Source: Deltaproteobacteria bacterium
Lineage (GTDB): Bacteria > Desulfobacterota > Dissulfuribacteria > Dissulfuribacterales > QOAL01
Length of the DNA: 43,039 nt
NCBI GenBank assembly: GCA_027067775.1
Contig: JAMOVK010000066.1
Span: 1-43,039 of the forward strand
Direction of reading: 5' to 3'
Under the pieces are notes generated by a model. The model was not told the DNA's origin, did not search any database, and saw only the letters and a program-made list of their open reading frames with translations. Made by a program: the position numbers and the translations under genes. Numbering within the stretch: the stretch's first letter is position 1; each line of letters opens with the position of its first letter. Positions 16,769 through 26,567 of this stretch are shown piece by piece.

Positions 16769-19700
16769 ATGTCAGAGAAAATCAAGATTACAGTAGACGG
16801 TAAGGAGATAGAGGCCCAAAAGGGCCAGACCATTCTCCAGGCTGCCAAGGGTGCCGGCATAGAGATTCCCACCCTGTGTCATCTTGAGGGAGCGGCAGAT
16901 TCCAGCACTCCCTGCCTAATTTGTATGGTTGATGTTGAAGGAAAGGGCAGGGTAAGGGCCTGCAACACGCCTGCTGAGGATGGTCAAGTAATAGCAGTAC
17001 ATTCAAAGGAACTGGACGCTTTTAGAAAAGAGAGACTCACTCTACTTGCCGAGAGTCACTACGGTGACTGCAGGGCACCTTGCAACCTTACATGTCCTGG
17101 GGGCATAAATGTCCAAGGCTATGTAAACCTCATCGCCAAGGGCGAATACAAGGCGGCCCTTATGCTTATAAAGGAGAAAAATCCCCTTCCTATCTCAGTC
17201 GGCAGGGTCTGTCCACGTTTTTGTGAGACCAGGTGCAGGAGGATACTTCTTGACGAGCCAATAGCAATAAATCACCTGAAACGTTTTGTGGCAGACTATG
17301 CTTCAGAGGTGGGTTTCAGGGATGATGTGGTTGGCAAACCCACTGGTAAGAGGGTTGCTATAATCGGAGGAGGGCCTGCCGGACTGTCGTGTGCACATTT
17401 TTTAAGAAAACAGGGGCATGATGTAACAATCTTTGAGGCAGAGGAAAAGCTTGGCGGACTCCTAAGATACGGAATACCAGGTTATAAGCTGCCAAACAAG
17501 GAGGTGGATAGAGAGGTCCAGAATATCCTGAATCTTGGAGTCCATGTAAAGCTCAAAAAGAAGTGGGGCGAAGATTTCACCATTCAGGATCTCAAAGACC
17601 AGGGTTTCGATGCGGTATTTATTGCGGTTGGTCTGTCGAGACAAAAGAAGCTGGAGATAGAGGGCTCGGAGCTTGCCATCTGTGGTCTAAAGTTTCTCAA
17701 GGAAGTTAACAAGGGTCAAAGGCCGAAGATAGGCGAGGAGGTGCTTATTGTAGGCGGTGGCGATATTGCTGTGGACGCTGCCAGAAGCGCCAGACGTCTT
17801 GGAGCAAAAAGTGTCACGGTAATATATCCCCGTTCACGTGTGGAGCTGCCTGCCCATCAGCGTGAAATAGAAGAGGCCGAAAAGGAAGGTGTACAGTTCT
17901 TCCTTATGGCCACTCCATTGAAAATTGTTGAGGAAGACGAAAAACTCAAGGTAGAGATGGCAAGAACCATTCTTGATGAGCCTGACAAAAGGGGCATTCG
18001 TCATCCCATTCCCATGCCTGGCTCTCGTCTTTACTGGACAGGTGATACGGTGATTTCGGCACTTGGCCAGGAAGGGGACCCGACCATACAAAGCTTTGGT
18101 GAGATTGAGGCTACCATAAAGCTCACTCCAAGAAAGACCATCAAGACCCATCCCTCCACAATGAAGACAAGCGTTGAGGGAGTATACGCAGGTGGTGATG
18201 CTGCTACAGGCTCCAGAACTGTTATACAGGCGGTTGCTGGGGGCAGGAGGGCAGCAGAATCCATCCACGAGTACCTCATGAGTGAAAAGGCGGGAATCGC
18301 AGAGGCCAGGTTCAACTTTACAAAGGGCAAGCGGTTCGAGGATGTGGACATGCACAACTTTGATGGCTACTCCATCAAGCTCAACGAGGTCATGCCCTCC
18401 AGGCCTCCAGAGAGGCGAATCGGGGATTTTGATGAAACCAACCTTGGGTTTTCAGAACAGATGGCAGTAAGGGAGGCCAAAAGGTGTCTGCAGTGCGGAT
18501 GTCTTGGCCTGTCCAAGTGTACCTACAGGGAGCTTTGTGTTGATTACAAAGTAAAGGCCAATGTGGCAAGGACAAGGCTCAAGTATCCTGTAGATAGAAG
18601 CCATCCCTTTATTGTTATTGACGCCAACAAGTGTATAGGATGTACAAGGTGTGAGAGAAGTTGTCAGTATGGTGCCCTTGAGCTTGACATAAAACGTGAT
18701 GAAAAGACCCAGCTAATCCAGGAAGTCTCCATCAAGCTCAACGACAGCTGTGTGTCCTGTGGGGCCTGCGTTGACGCCTGTCCAACTGGCACTTTGTCAA
18801 AACAGGATCTTGTCATTCCCATGTTCCCAGGCCAGCTTACCAGTGTCAAGAGTGTTTGCACCTACTGTGGAACAGGCTGCAGCCTGGATGTGGTGACCAA
18901 GTATGGAGCCATACTGGAGATAAAGGCCGATAGGAAAAGACCACCAAACTGGGGCCAGCTTTGTGTCAAGGGCAGGTTTGGCTACACCTTTTATCGTCAT
19001 GAAGACAGGCTTCGTAGTCCCCTGGTCAGGGATACCATAGACGAGCCCTTCAGAGAGGTGGACTGGGACGAGGCCCTAAGGATGGTAGCCGCCCGTTTTG
19101 GTGCTATTAAGGACAACTTTGGTTCAGATTCCCTGGGTATTCTGGCCTCTTCCAGGTGTACAAATGAGGAGAACTATCTGCTTCAGAAACTGGCGCGAGC
19201 GGCCTGGGGCACCAACAATGTGGACAACTGCGCCCGGGTCTGACACGCTCCATCTGTCAGCGGTCTGCTGGCAACACTTGGAAGCGGCGCAGCCACAACA
19301 CCCTTTGAGCAGATTGTTGGCACAGACTGTCTGCTGATTTGTGGTTCCAACACCACTGAGGCACATCCAATAGTCGGCCTCAAGGTAAAGGAGGCCGCCA
19401 GCAGAGGAACCGACCTGATAGTTATTGACCCTCGCAGAACCGAGGTGGCTGCCATCGCTGAGAAACAGCAGGACGGCATATGGCTGAGGGTGGCTCCAGG
19501 GGGTAACATCCCCCTTCTAAACTCTATTCTGTATTGCATTATAGAAGAGGGATTGGTGGATGAGAAATTCATAGCGGAAAGGACAGAACAGTTTGATGCC
19601 GTAAAGAAACATATCCAGGATTATCCACCAGAAAAGGTGAAACAGATTACAGAGGTGGATCCTGAACTGGTCAGGCAGGCGGCAAGAAAATATGCATTGG

Positions 19701-20884
19701 CTGAAAATGCTCTAGTCCTTTACGGTCTTGGTGTGGCCGAACACAAGGGAGGCACAGCAGGGGTCATTGCCTTGGCAAATCTGGTCCTTGCAACAGGACA
19801 TGTGGGCCGTGCGCACAATGGCATAAATCCCCTGCGGGGCCAGAACAACGTACAGGGTGCCTGTGACATGGGAACCTTGCCCTACACGTTCCCTGGTTAT
19901 CAGCCTACAGACGATCCGGCAGTGCTTGAAAAATTTGCAAAGGCCTGGGGTGTTAGCAGTTTGCCTGTAAAGGACGGCCTGCTTGAACCCCAGATGTACG
20001 ATGCGGCCCTGGAAGGGAAGTTCAAGGGGCTTTACTGTGTTGGTTACGATCCAGCCCAAACCCAATCAAATATCGCTCGGGTACATGAGGCGCTTCGGGC
20101 CATGGACTTTGTTGTTGTGCAGGATATGTTTCTTACTGAGACAGCAAATTTCGCCCATGTGGTGCTTCCTTCTGCCTGTTTCTATGAAAAGGACGGGACC
20201 TTTACTAGTGGTGAGCGCAGGGTCAGGCGGGTGACCAAGGTTATAGATCCTCCAGGCAAGGCAAAGGCAGACTGGGAGATAGTCTGTCTTGTATCCCAGG
20301 CAACTGGTTATCCCATGTTCTATACAGGGCCGGAGCAGATCATGGCAGAGATTGCAAGGGTAAGTCCTGCATATGCAGGAATCTCATACGATAGGTTGGG
20401 TGAAAAAGGCATGGTGTGGCCATGTCCCTCTCCAGACCATCCAGGAACACCCCTTCTTCATACGGAGAGCTTCCCAAGGGGTAAGGCCAGTTTTGTGCCT
20501 GTTTCTTACATTATTCCGGAAGAGGAGGCTGATGAAGAATACCCCTTTGTCCTGATTACAGGAAGGCATCTTGAGCACTACAACAATGGTTCCATGACTA
20601 GGCGCTGTGAGGGGTTTGAAAGGATCTGTCCTGAGGAGTTGGTAGAGATCCATCCAGAAGATGCAGGCCGTCTAGGAATACAGGATGGAGCTGTAATAAA
20701 GGTGGAATCCCGTCGGGCCAAGATAAAGGCAAAGGCCTTAATAACCAAAAGGAGCAAGCCAGGTACTGTTTTCATGACATTTCATCATCAGGAAACTCTT
20801 ACAAATTTCCTGACCAGCCCTGGCATGGACTCCAAGACTCTGACTCCAGAATACAAGGTCTGTGCAGTAAGGATACAGACATAA
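16769..20884 (+). CDS. fdhA: Giant selenocysteine formate dehydrogenase fused to a 2Fe-2S and NAD(P)H/flavin (GltD/NfnB-like) module
   Basis: A 1371-residue chain that reads through TGA at 19241-19243 (codon 825, CARV-U-HAPS, the Mo/W-ligand position of formate dehydrogenases). Domains in order: a 2Fe-2S ferredoxin (C37, C49, C52, C65); a His/Cys cluster region (HYGDC...PCNLTCPGG); a GltD-like module with CPRFCETRC, an FAD site GGGPAGLSCA near 200 and an NAD(P) site VGGGDIAVDAARSA near 327; then CLQCGCLG, two 4Fe-4S motifs (CIGCTRCERSC, CVSCGACVDAC); and FdhA proper from about 697 (CTYCGTGC). It reduces CO2 to formate, or the reverse, using pyridine nucleotide and/or ferredoxin in one polypeptide. 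AAAGGTGG precedes the ATG. Without Sec it looks like two genes, ending at 19243 and restarting at 19445. Confidence 0.93.
19241..19272 (+). promoter_or_regulatory. UGA(Sec) codon and SECIS-like hairpin in fdhA
   Basis: TGA at 19241-19243 is followed after 12 nt by stem GTCAGC (19256-19261), loop GGTCT and stem GCTGGC (19267-19272), with one G-U pair. The GGUCU loop and the 12-nt spacing closely resemble the E. coli fdhF SECIS element (loop AGGUCU, about 11 nt from the UGA). Confidence 0.88.
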
Positions 20885-20915
20885 TAGAAAAGGCCGATCT
20901 CCAAACCGTTTTGAT

Positions 20916-20959
20916 AAAGGGCAGCCTTGAGAGCAAACATGCTTGCCAGGCTGCCTTTT
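20916..20959 (+). terminator. Rho-independent terminator after fdhA
   Basis: GGCAGCCT (20920-20927) pairs with AGGCTGCC (20948-20955), with an extra inner GCAA/TTGC pairing, a preceding A run and a following TTTT. It closes the acetyl-CoA pathway locus before hslV. Confidence 0.8.
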
Positions 20960-21058
20960 CCTTTCAAGGTCATTGTATTTAAGCAAGGGCATTGTTATTA
21001 ATAGCGGTGTGATGAAAAATCCTTTCTAAATCCTCAAAATACGGCAAAGGGGTAAAGC

Positions 21059-21598
21059 ATGGAACCGTTCAAGGGTACTACTGTGATAGCAGTCAGGCAC
21101 AAGGGCAAGGTGGTTATAGGTGGCGATGGGCAGGTTACAGTGGGAAGCACTGTTATGAAAAAAAGTGCCAAAAAGGTAAGACGCCTTTTCAACGGAAAGG
21201 TGATTACAGGCTTTGCAGGGGCAACTGCCGATGCCTTTACCCTCTTTGAAAGGCTTGATTCAAAGCTTGAGGCCTATGGAGGCAACCTTATGAGGGCTGC
21301 CGTTGAGCTTGCAAAGGACTGGAGAACCGACAAGCTGTTGAGGCGTCTGGAGGCAATGCTTATAGCAGCCGATAAGGAGCATACGCTTTTAATAAGTGGA
21401 CTTGGTGATGTCATAGAACCAGACGACGGGATCATAGCAATCGGTTCCGGAGGCCCTTATGCGCTGGCTGCCGCAAGGGCTTTGATAGCCCACAGTTCCC
21501 TTGATACGGAGGAGATAGCAAAAAGTGCCCTTGAGATTGCAGCAGATATTTGCATCTATACCAATCAAAACCTGGTTTTTGAAGCAATAGAGGAATAA
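21059..21598 (+). CDS. hslV: ATP-dependent protease HslUV peptidase subunit
   Basis: A 179-residue proteasome-like threonine peptidase. The N-terminal MEPFKG is expected to be removed to expose T7, the nucleophile, in [21 protein letters not shown]. The [15 protein letters not shown] block near residue 128 is also typical. AAAGGGG lies upstream of the ATG. hslU follows after 4 nt, the usual gene order; together they form the cytoplasmic HslUV protease. The gene begins a new unit about 175 nt after the fdhA stop, downstream of a terminator. Confidence 0.97.
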   Translation: MEPFKGTTVIAVRHKGKVVIGGDGQVTVGSTVMKKSAKKVRRLFNGKVITGFAGATADAFTLFERLDSKLEAYGGNLMRAAVELAKDWRTDKLLRRLEAMLIAADKEHTLLISGLGDVIEPDDGIIAIGSGGPYALAAARALIAHSSLDTEEIAKSALEIAADICIYTNQNLVFEAIEE

Positions 21599-21602
21599 GA
21601 AC

Positions 21603-22955
21603 ATGAAAAAGCTCGAATTGTTAGATGACATACAGCCTTTGACCCCAAGGGAGATAGTGGCAGAGCTTGATAAGTATATCATTGGCCAGGCCAAGGCCAA
21701 GCGTTCGGTTGCCATTGCCCTCAGGAACAGGTGGCGCCGTCAGCAAGTACCAGAGGAGCTTAGAGACGAGATAGCTCCTAAGAATATAATTATGATTGGG
21801 CCGACTGGAGTAGGTAAAACCGAGATTGCCCGAAGGCTTGCAAGGCTTGCGAAGTCGCCATTTTTGAAGATCGAGGCCAGCAAGTTTACAGAGGTTGGGT
21901 ATGTAGGGCGGGATGTGGAATCTATGATCCGGGATCTTACCCATCTTGCTGTTGACATGGTAAAGGCAGAGGAGAAACAGAAGGTTCAGGAAAAGGCACG
22001 GCGTCAGGCTGAAGAAAGGCTTCTGGATCTTCTCCTTCCAAGGTCAACACCTGGACAGGAAGAAACGGCTTCAGAGACTAGGGAGCGTTTCAGGCAGATG
22101 CTCAGGGAAGGAAAGTTGGATGAGCGTCCAGTTGAACTTGAGGTCTCGGCGCGTTCTGCTGCTCCCATGGTAGAGATATTTGCTGCAGCTGGTATGGAAG
22201 AGATGCAGTCAAATCTTCAGGATATGCTTTCAAACATCTTTCCTAAGAAGAGAAAGAGACGACAAGTGAAGGTCAAGGAGGCGAGAAAGATCCTTGAACA
22301 GGAGGCTGCCGGCCGTCTGATAGACATGGACAAGGTGGTGGAAAAGGCCATTGCTCGGGTGGAGCAGTCTGGCATCATATTCTTGGATGAAATAGATAAG
22401 ATCGCGGCAGGTTCTGCCTCAAAGGGCGGCCCTGATGTATCAAGGGAAGGGGTGCAGCGCGATCTTCTTCCTATTGTTGAAGGAACAAGTGTCCACACCA
22501 AGTACGGAATCGTACGTACAGACCATATCCTTTTTATTGCAAGTGGTGCCTTTCATGTGGCAAAGCCTTCTGATCTTCTGCCAGAGCTGCAAGGGCGTTT
22601 CCCCATAAGGGTGGAGCTTGACTCCCTTACCCAGGAAGACTTTGCCCGTATCCTGGTGGAGCCTGAAAATGCCCTTGTAACCCAGTACAAGGCTCTTATG
22701 GAGACGGAAGACATAGAGCTTCAATTTGATGATGAGGCTATTTCCGAGATTGCAAAGATAGCCTTTGAGGTCAACTCCAGGACCGAGAACATCGGGGCCA
22801 GAAGGCTCCATACCGTCATGGAAAGGCTCCTTGAAGAGATCTCCTTTGAGGCGCCAGACATTGCACCTCAGGTCATTCGCATCACAGCCAACTATGTGCG
22901 TGAAAAACTGGCTGATATAATGGAAGATCAGGATCTTAGCAGGTTTATTCTGTAG
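21603..22955 (+). CDS. hslU: HslU, AAA+ unfoldase of the HslUV protease
   Basis: A 450-residue AAA+ ATPase that unfolds substrates for HslV. Walker A is [15 protein letters not shown] (near residue 61), followed by [14 protein letters not shown], the pore-loop region specific to HslU. An inserted I-domain spans about 110-240, Walker B is [11 protein letters not shown], and the C-terminus contains [25 protein letters not shown]. The start follows hslV by 4 nt with only a weak ribosome site, so translation is probably coupled. Length and domain order are standard. Confidence 0.97.
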   Translation: MKKLELLDDIQPLTPREIVAELDKYIIGQAKAKRSVAIALRNRWRRQQVPEELRDEIAPKNIIMIGPTGVGKTEIARRLARLAKSPFLKIEASKFTEVGYVGRDVESMIRDLTHLAVDMVKAEEKQKVQEKARRQAEERLLDLLLPRSTPGQEETASETRERFRQMLREGKLDERPVELEVSARSAAPMVEIFAAAGMEEMQSNLQDMLSNIFPKKRKRRQVKVKEARKILEQEAAGRLIDMDKVVEKAIARVEQSGIIFLDEIDKIAAGSASKGGPDVSREGVQRDLLPIVEGTSVHTKYGIVRTDHILFIASGAFHVAKPSDLLPELQGRFPIRVELDSLTQEDFARILVEPENALVTQYKALMETEDIELQFDDEAISEIAKIAFEVNSRTENIGARRLHTVMERLLEEISFEAPDIAPQVIRITANYVREKLADIMEDQDLSRFIL

Positions 22956-22969
22956 GAGAGAGTCATATT

Positions 22970-23872
22970 ATGTCAACTTCGTCATCAGTAACCGCCCAGG
23001 TATTAGTGGAGGCATTGCCTTACATAAGGCGTTTTTACGGCAAAACCATTGTCATAAAGTATGGCGGTCATGCCATGGTGGATGAGGAGCTAAAGAAGAA
23101 TTTTGCCCTGGACATCATTCTTATGAAATATGTGGGCATAAATCCCATAATTGTCCATGGAGGAGGTCCTCAGATAAGCAGTATTATGGACAGAATGGGT
23201 ATCAAGCCCACATTCATTGAGGGGCAAAGGGTCACAGATGATGAGACCATGAGCGTGGTTGAAATGGTGCTTGTTGGTACTGTCAACAAGGAGATCGTTG
23301 GCCTTATAAACAGGCTCGGGGGCAGGGCGGTGGGCCTTTCAGGCAGAGATGGAGAGCTGGTACAGGCTGAGAGAATGAAAATATATCGCTACTCTGGAGA
23401 TGAGCGGCCACCGGAGATAATTGATATAGGCAGAGTAGGCAAAGTATCCAAGGTGAACCCAGAGGTGTTGGTGGCCCTTGAAAAGGATGGCTTTATTCCA
23501 GTAATTGCCCCAGTGGGTGTGGGGCCTGACTCCCAGGCCTACAATATAAATGCGGATCTGGTGGCAGGTTCTATTGCCGGGAAACTACGTGCCGAAAAGC
23601 TCATTTTGCTTACGGACGTTCCTGGTGTCCTTGGTCAGGGAGGAGAAGGGGAGGAGCAGAGACTCATCCACTCCATGACCATGAAAGAGGTAGAAAGGGC
23701 CTTGGAAGAGGGTACTGCCTCAGGGGGCATGATCCCAAAGCTCAAGGCATGTCTAAAGGCCCTAAGGCAAGGCACCAAAAAGGCCCATATCCTTGATGGC
23801 AGGAGAGAGCATGCGATCTTGCTGGAGCTTTTTACTGACTCGGGAGTCGGCACAGAAATCCTTAGGGAGTGA
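22970..23872 (+). CDS. argB: Acetylglutamate kinase
   Basis: A 300-residue amino-acid kinase for the second step of arginine synthesis, phosphorylating N-acetylglutamate. Visible are [31 protein letters not shown], a [26 protein letters not shown] block and the [15 protein letters not shown]-terminal signature. AGGAGAG precedes the ATG. It follows hslU by 14 nt, so it is likely co-transcribed with hslVU despite the unrelated role. Its 3' end overlaps by 11 bp with the convergent gene on the other strand. No other arginine gene is seen nearby. Confidence 0.96.
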   Translation: MSTSSSVTAQVLVEALPYIRRFYGKTIVIKYGGHAMVDEELKKNFALDIILMKYVGINPIIVHGGGPQISSIMDRMGIKPTFIEGQRVTDDETMSVVEMVLVGTVNKEIVGLINRLGGRAVGLSGRDGELVQAERMKIYRYSGDERPPEIIDIGRVGKVSKVNPEVLVALEKDGFIPVIAPVGVGPDSQAYNINADLVAGSIAGKLRAEKLILLTDVPGVLGQGGEGEEQRLIHSMTMKEVERALEEGTASGGMIPKLKACLKALRQGTKKAHILDGRREHAILLELFTDSGVGTEILRE

Positions 23873-24842
23873 CAGTCTCGACTGCTGGCAGCCCCTTTCC
23901 TTTATACCCCTTTGGATAGCGAGGTATAATCCCATGGGAGGATAATATTTTTTGTCCTTTTTTTGAAAGGCAAAAGTGTAAAAAGGCCATTTCTTTCTGA
24001 TCCAGTATGGCCTTTTGATATCGTATTCCAGCGGTTGTGGTAAGAGGATAATCACCCGAATTGATGTTATCAGGAGTCGGCAGAAAGTAATCCTTTCCTT
24101 CCTTAACAGAGATAGCCACCGGTTTTATCCTGTCTTTATTCCTTCTTGTAGACATATAAAAGCCAATGGCCCTGCTTTGAGAAGACACGGCCTTGAAAAG
24201 GTCAGTTTTTGTAGCAAGAAGTTTGACTTTGTCTTTAAAAGTACCATTACACATGCATGCCCTTTTGAACCATCTTGCTAGAGACGGGAACGAGGCGGGC
24301 CCAAGGGGTTCGATCTCGGAATCCAGCCACTTGCCAGTAAGGCCAAGCTGGCCAAAACAGTGAATGTCAAAGGGAAATCCGCATCTCCTGTCTCTTGAAA
24401 AAATAGAGTCTACCTGGGGTATTGTCAGGCCTTTCAAAGGGGTTTCTTTACTTACAAATATGGCAAGGGCTACTTTGCCAAGCGGTAGGAAATTGTATTT
24501 TCTTTGTTCCGTAGAGTTGGCTTCGAGTTTGTTAGATGGAAACTTTTCTAGAATCGTAAACTGCAGCACAGGCTCTGGGGTTTGTCCTGCCATGTCCTTG
24601 TCGTTACTGTTGAGGACAACGATTTTGGGAGCTCGAGTGGTTTTTCTGAACCCTGTAACCAGCTCATCAAGACAGGTTCGTAAGAGAAAGGGACACACGA
24701 TTTTGACCTGTTTTACCGCAGAGGCAGTGGGGCCATATTTTTTATTTGAGGTTTCAGCCGATCCCTTGCCGAGCCCAAACACCATTGCAAACACTGCAAA
24801 GACTAGAAAACATGACTGAAAATGACTGTTTTTTATCTTCAT
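23862..24842 (-). CDS. Periplasmic substrate-binding (PstS-like PBP domain) protein, orphan
   Basis: A 326-residue protein with an N-terminal Lys-containing stretch and a hydrophobic signal peptide (residues about 10-28, ending near GSAETS), so it is probably exported. The body has features of the phosphate/molybdate-type binding fold: [34 protein letters not shown], the usual 'blocks use as a site, then next to the hinge' segment, and a late [10 protein letters not shown] and [16 protein letters not shown]. No permease or ATPase gene accompanies it. It overlaps the upstream Crp-type regulator by 4 nt (ATGA), so the two form one operon. The ligand cannot be told; the family includes phosphate binders and also signalling proteins. 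Confidence 0.65.
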   Translation of the reverse strand: MKIKNSHFQSCFLVFAVFAMVFGLGKGSAETSNKKYGPTASAVKQVKIVCPFLLRTCLDELVTGFRKTTRAPKIVVLNSNDKDMAGQTPEPVLQFTILEKFPSNKLEANSTEQRKYNFLPLGKVALAIFVSKETPLKGLTIPQVDSIFSRDRRCGFPFDIHCFGQLGLTGKWLDSEIEPLGPASFPSLARWFKRACMCNGTFKDKVKLLATKTDLFKAVSSQSRAIGFYMSTRRNKDRIKPVAISVKEGKDYFLPTPDNINSGDYPLTTTAGIRYQKAILDQKEMAFLHFCLSKKGQKILSSHGIIPRYPKGYKGKGLPAVETVTP

Positions 24843-25546
24843 GATATTGTCAAACCTACGTCATCCTGAGTAAGGCCTGAGATCTTTTGAAGTTCTCCCC
24901 TGTTCTTAATGGTTATATCAGCACCATGTACTTCTATTATTCCTGCCTTTTGCATCCTTGATAGGATCCTTGACAGCGTCTCTGGGATGGTGCCAAGGAG
25001 GCTGGCAAGCTGGGTCTTTGTAAGATCTAGGCTCAAGGAATTTGTGCCCCCCTTTTGGGCACTTGATATTAACAGATATGTTGCAAGTCTTCCTGGAACC
25101 TCTTTCAAAGACAGGTCTCCTATCATCCTTGCAAATATCATGAGTCTTTTAGAGAGTATGGCAAGTAGATTAAGCGAAAGGGACGGGTTTTCCTTGAGTA
25201 GTCGTTCAAAACCTGTCCTGGGGATGTAAAAGGCCTGGCTATTTTCCATGGCGGCGGCATTGGCGGGATAGGGCATGTCTGCAAATGCCGCTGCCTCGCC
25301 GAAGGGTTCACCCTGAGCAAAGATGTGGAGAATCTGTTCCCGACCTTCAGAGGAAAGCTTGAATATTTTAACCTTGCCACTAACCACGATATAGAATCCC
25401 TTGGCAGGTTCTCCTTCAAAGAATATGGCCTCCTTTTTGTTAAAGGACTTTAGCTTCCCAATGGTTTTAAGCTGCTCGATGTAAGAGCCAGAAAGCCCCT
25501 TAAACAGAAAGCAGGACTGCAAAATTTCATTAACAGCCAATGGCAC
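24839..25546 (-). CDS. Crp/Fnr-family transcriptional regulator
   Basis: A 235-residue regulator. The N-terminal cyclic-nucleotide-binding-type domain (residues about 10-130) includes FEGEPAKGFYIVVSGKVKIFK and FGEAAAFADMPYPANAAAME. The C-terminal helix-turn-helix contains LTKTQLASLLGTIPETLSRILSRMQKAGII. The Fnr set of N-terminal cysteines is absent (one Cys, C12), so it is unlikely to be a direct 4Fe-4S oxygen sensor. The frame begins at GTG 25546; TTG at 25540 with AGAGG 5 nt upstream is an alternative. It is divergent from corA and coupled to the binding-protein gene. In Desulfobacterota such regulators often control nitrosative-stress or energy genes, but nothing here fixes the target. Confidence 0.85.
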   Translation of the reverse strand: MPLAVNEILQSCFLFKGLSGSYIEQLKTIGKLKSFNKKEAIFFEGEPAKGFYIVVSGKVKIFKLSSEGREQILHIFAQGEPFGEAAAFADMPYPANAAAMENSQAFYIPRTGFERLLKENPSLSLNLLAILSKRLMIFARMIGDLSLKEVPGRLATYLLISSAQKGGTNSLSLDLTKTQLASLLGTIPETLSRILSRMQKAGIIEVHGADITIKNRGELQKISGLTQDDVGLTIS

Positions 25547-25629
25547 CTCTCAAGGTGATAGAATCTCTTTTCTTGCCTAAACCCATGGCCTGTCTTATAA
25601 ATGTAGAAAAAATTTTCGCAGGTGCAGCT

Positions 25630-26562
25630 TTGCTTCAAATATACAAACAAAAAAAGACTGGCATAGAGTCTTTAGACACTATAGAAAAGGGCTGTTGGAT
25701 AAACCTGACAGCTCCCACAGAGGATGAACTTAATAGGATATTGAAAGAGACTCAAGTCCTGCCGGAATTTTTGCGCTATCCCTTGGATCCGGAAGAGACC
25801 TCCAGGGTAGAGAGCGATGAGGATCAGCTCCTCATCATAGTTAAGATTCCCCATCCCCAGCATGTGGAAGATGTAGTGCGTTACGAAACGATTCCATTGG
25901 GAATTATCCTTGTAGAGGATATCGTTATTACGGTATGCCCCATAAAGTCGCCAGTGCTGGACAAGGTTATTGAGACAGCTGGAAAACAGAGGGTCCTTTC
26001 AAGCCATATCAGATTTATATTCAACATTTTTCTGCGGGTTGCCGGAGAGTATCTTCGTTATCTGCGTCTGATAGACAGGCTTATGGATGAGTATGAGGAA
26101 GAACTCCATCGCTCCATGAGGAACAAGGAACTGATTAAGCTCCTTAACCTGGAAAAGAGCCTTGTATATTTTAATACCAGTCTAAAGGCCAACGACATGG
26201 TAATGGCCCGTCTGGGCAGTGGAAGGTACCTTGCGATCTCCGAAGACGACGAAGACATCCTGGAAGACGCACAGATAGAAAACATGCAGGCCATTGAGAT
26301 GGCAAAGATATACAGCGACATTCTGGCGGGTATGATGGATGCCTATGCCTCTGTTATCTCCAACAATCTCAATATAGTAATGAAGTTTCTGACTGCGGTC
26401 ACCATTGTGCTCATGCTCCCTAATCTCGTGGCAAGTATCTATGGCATGAATATCGAATTGCCTTTTCAGCACAATCCGCATGCCTTTTTCATCACAATGG
26501 GTCTGTCATTTCTCATGTCTGCCGTGGTTGTATACATCTTTATAAAAAAGAAAATGTTTTAA
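25630..26562 (+). CDS. corA: CorA-family divalent cation (Mg2+/Co2+/Ni2+) transporter
   Basis: An inner-membrane channel with a long cytoplasmic helical domain and two C-terminal transmembrane segments. The signature GMN is present (YGMNIELPFQHN) between helix one (about 275-297, FLTAVTIVLMLPNLVASIYG) and helix two (about 310-330). The N-terminal part includes EKGCWINLTAPTEDELNRIL. I start it at TTG 25630 (LLQIYKQKK), since homologues begin here and AGGTG lies 5 nt upstream. In-frame ATGs at 25540 and 25585 lack ribosome sites, and the first would overlap the divergent regulator. From the TTG the length is 310 residues. The transported metal cannot be read from sequence, although nickel supply would matter for the CODH/ACS enzymes. 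Confidence 0.88.
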   Translation: MLQIYKQKKTGIESLDTIEKGCWINLTAPTEDELNRILKETQVLPEFLRYPLDPEETSRVESDEDQLLIIVKIPHPQHVEDVVRYETIPLGIILVEDIVITVCPIKSPVLDKVIETAGKQRVLSSHIRFIFNIFLRVAGEYLRYLRLIDRLMDEYEEELHRSMRNKELIKLLNLEKSLVYFNTSLKANDMVMARLGSGRYLAISEDDEDILEDAQIENMQAIEMAKIYSDILAGMMDAYASVISNNLNIVMKFLTAVTIVLMLPNLVASIYGMNIELPFQHNPHAFFITMGLSFLMSAVVVYIFIKKKMF

Positions 26563-26567
26563 ACAAG

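Noticed and set aside
19241-19444. A gap splitting formate dehydrogenase into two genes, as if by a nonsense mutation
   Set aside because: The TGA is the known Sec position, the frame is unbroken to 20884 and encodes FdhA sequence, and a fdhF-like hairpin follows.
24015-24819. Two plus-strand ORFs opposite the binding-protein gene
   Set aside because: They overlap a minus-strand gene with a clear signal peptide and translational coupling; their products have no recognisable features.
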